Shown here piece after piece: positions 49,992 to 50,038 of a stretch of DNA of 50,038 nucleotides (position 1 is its first letter; the number at the start of each line of letters is the position of its first letter). Made by a program: the position numbers and the translations under genes. The notes under the pieces are model-generated. The model saw only the letters and a list, made by a program, of their open reading frames with translations, searched no databases and was not told where the DNA came from. The DNA is from a virus. Location: the IMG/VR virus record IMGVR_UViG_3300025767_000033, positions 1 to 50,038 of that record; one strand, 5' to 3'.

Positions 49992-50020
49992 ATTATACCA
50001 TAATAAACAGCTATTGTACA
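49992..50020 (-). promoter_or_regulatory. Sigma70-like promoter (TGTACA-17-TATAAT)
   Basis: On the minus strand, TGTACA (50020-50015), 17 bp, TATAAT (49997-49992). The expected start is near 49985, 28 bases before the 101-aa gene. Confidence 0.78.
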
Positions 50021-50038
50021 TATTTATTTTCACAAAAA

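Overview
This window is a piece of a virulent, AT-rich, T4-like myovirus genome, most likely marine. The evidence is a block of T4-family baseplate and tail genes (gp25, gp6, gp8, gp53, gp48, gp27-like, split gp5, gp26-like), the head-completion nuclease gp4, the ssDNA-binding protein gp32 with the late-transcription co-activator gp33 next to it, and many exact copies of the T4-type late promoter TATAAATA. Several proteins (a DUF4815-type 2007-aa protein, a 2OG-Fe(II) oxygenase and fibre-associated small proteins) look like those of cyanophages and other marine T4-like phages. The host cannot be read from the sequence. I saw no tRNA, integrase, transposon or CRISPR array.

Layout, all on the minus strand unless stated. 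1-12,204 is a fibre region: a partial fibre running off the left edge, a 1529-aa coiled-coil fibre, a 780-aa fibre, several small accessory proteins, a 2OG-Fe(II) oxygenase and a glycosyltransferase. 12,305-19,837 holds two giant paralogous proteins (1510 and 986 aa) built almost wholly of Tyr/Phe-anchored tetrapeptides rich in Arg and Gly. 19,859-29,920 holds another fibre-like protein, the 2007-aa protein, gp8 and a protein with a gp10-like N-terminus. 29,953-41,672 is the baseplate wedge and hub cluster, with gp5 divided among three genes (OB fold, amidase, beta-helix needle).

At 41.7 kb transcription diverges. The plus strand carries gp4, a sulfotransferase-like gene, a conserved unknown, a gp54/tube-like protein, the gp26-like hub protein and a tape-measure candidate. 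The gp26-like gene ends in a T TTT TTA heptamer followed by a -1-frame extension that lacks an upstream ATG, GTG or TTG. This is a strong candidate for programmed frameshifting and matches the G/GT/H chaperone-tape-measure layout of other tailed phages. A terminator at 46.68 kb separates this from gp32, gp33 and a run of small early-type genes on the minus strand.

Two promoter classes fit this division. Late TATAAATA boxes, usually extended to TATAAATAGTNNTA, stand before structural transcription units. A second class, TGTACA-17 bp-TATAAT, occurs four times with identical spacing before the small genes and gp32. gp32 has both types.

The most novel items are the frameshift cassette, the tetrapeptide-repeat giants with a 71-bp identical cassette inside, the three-way split of gp5 with an amidase in place of the lysozyme, and the early-promoter set.
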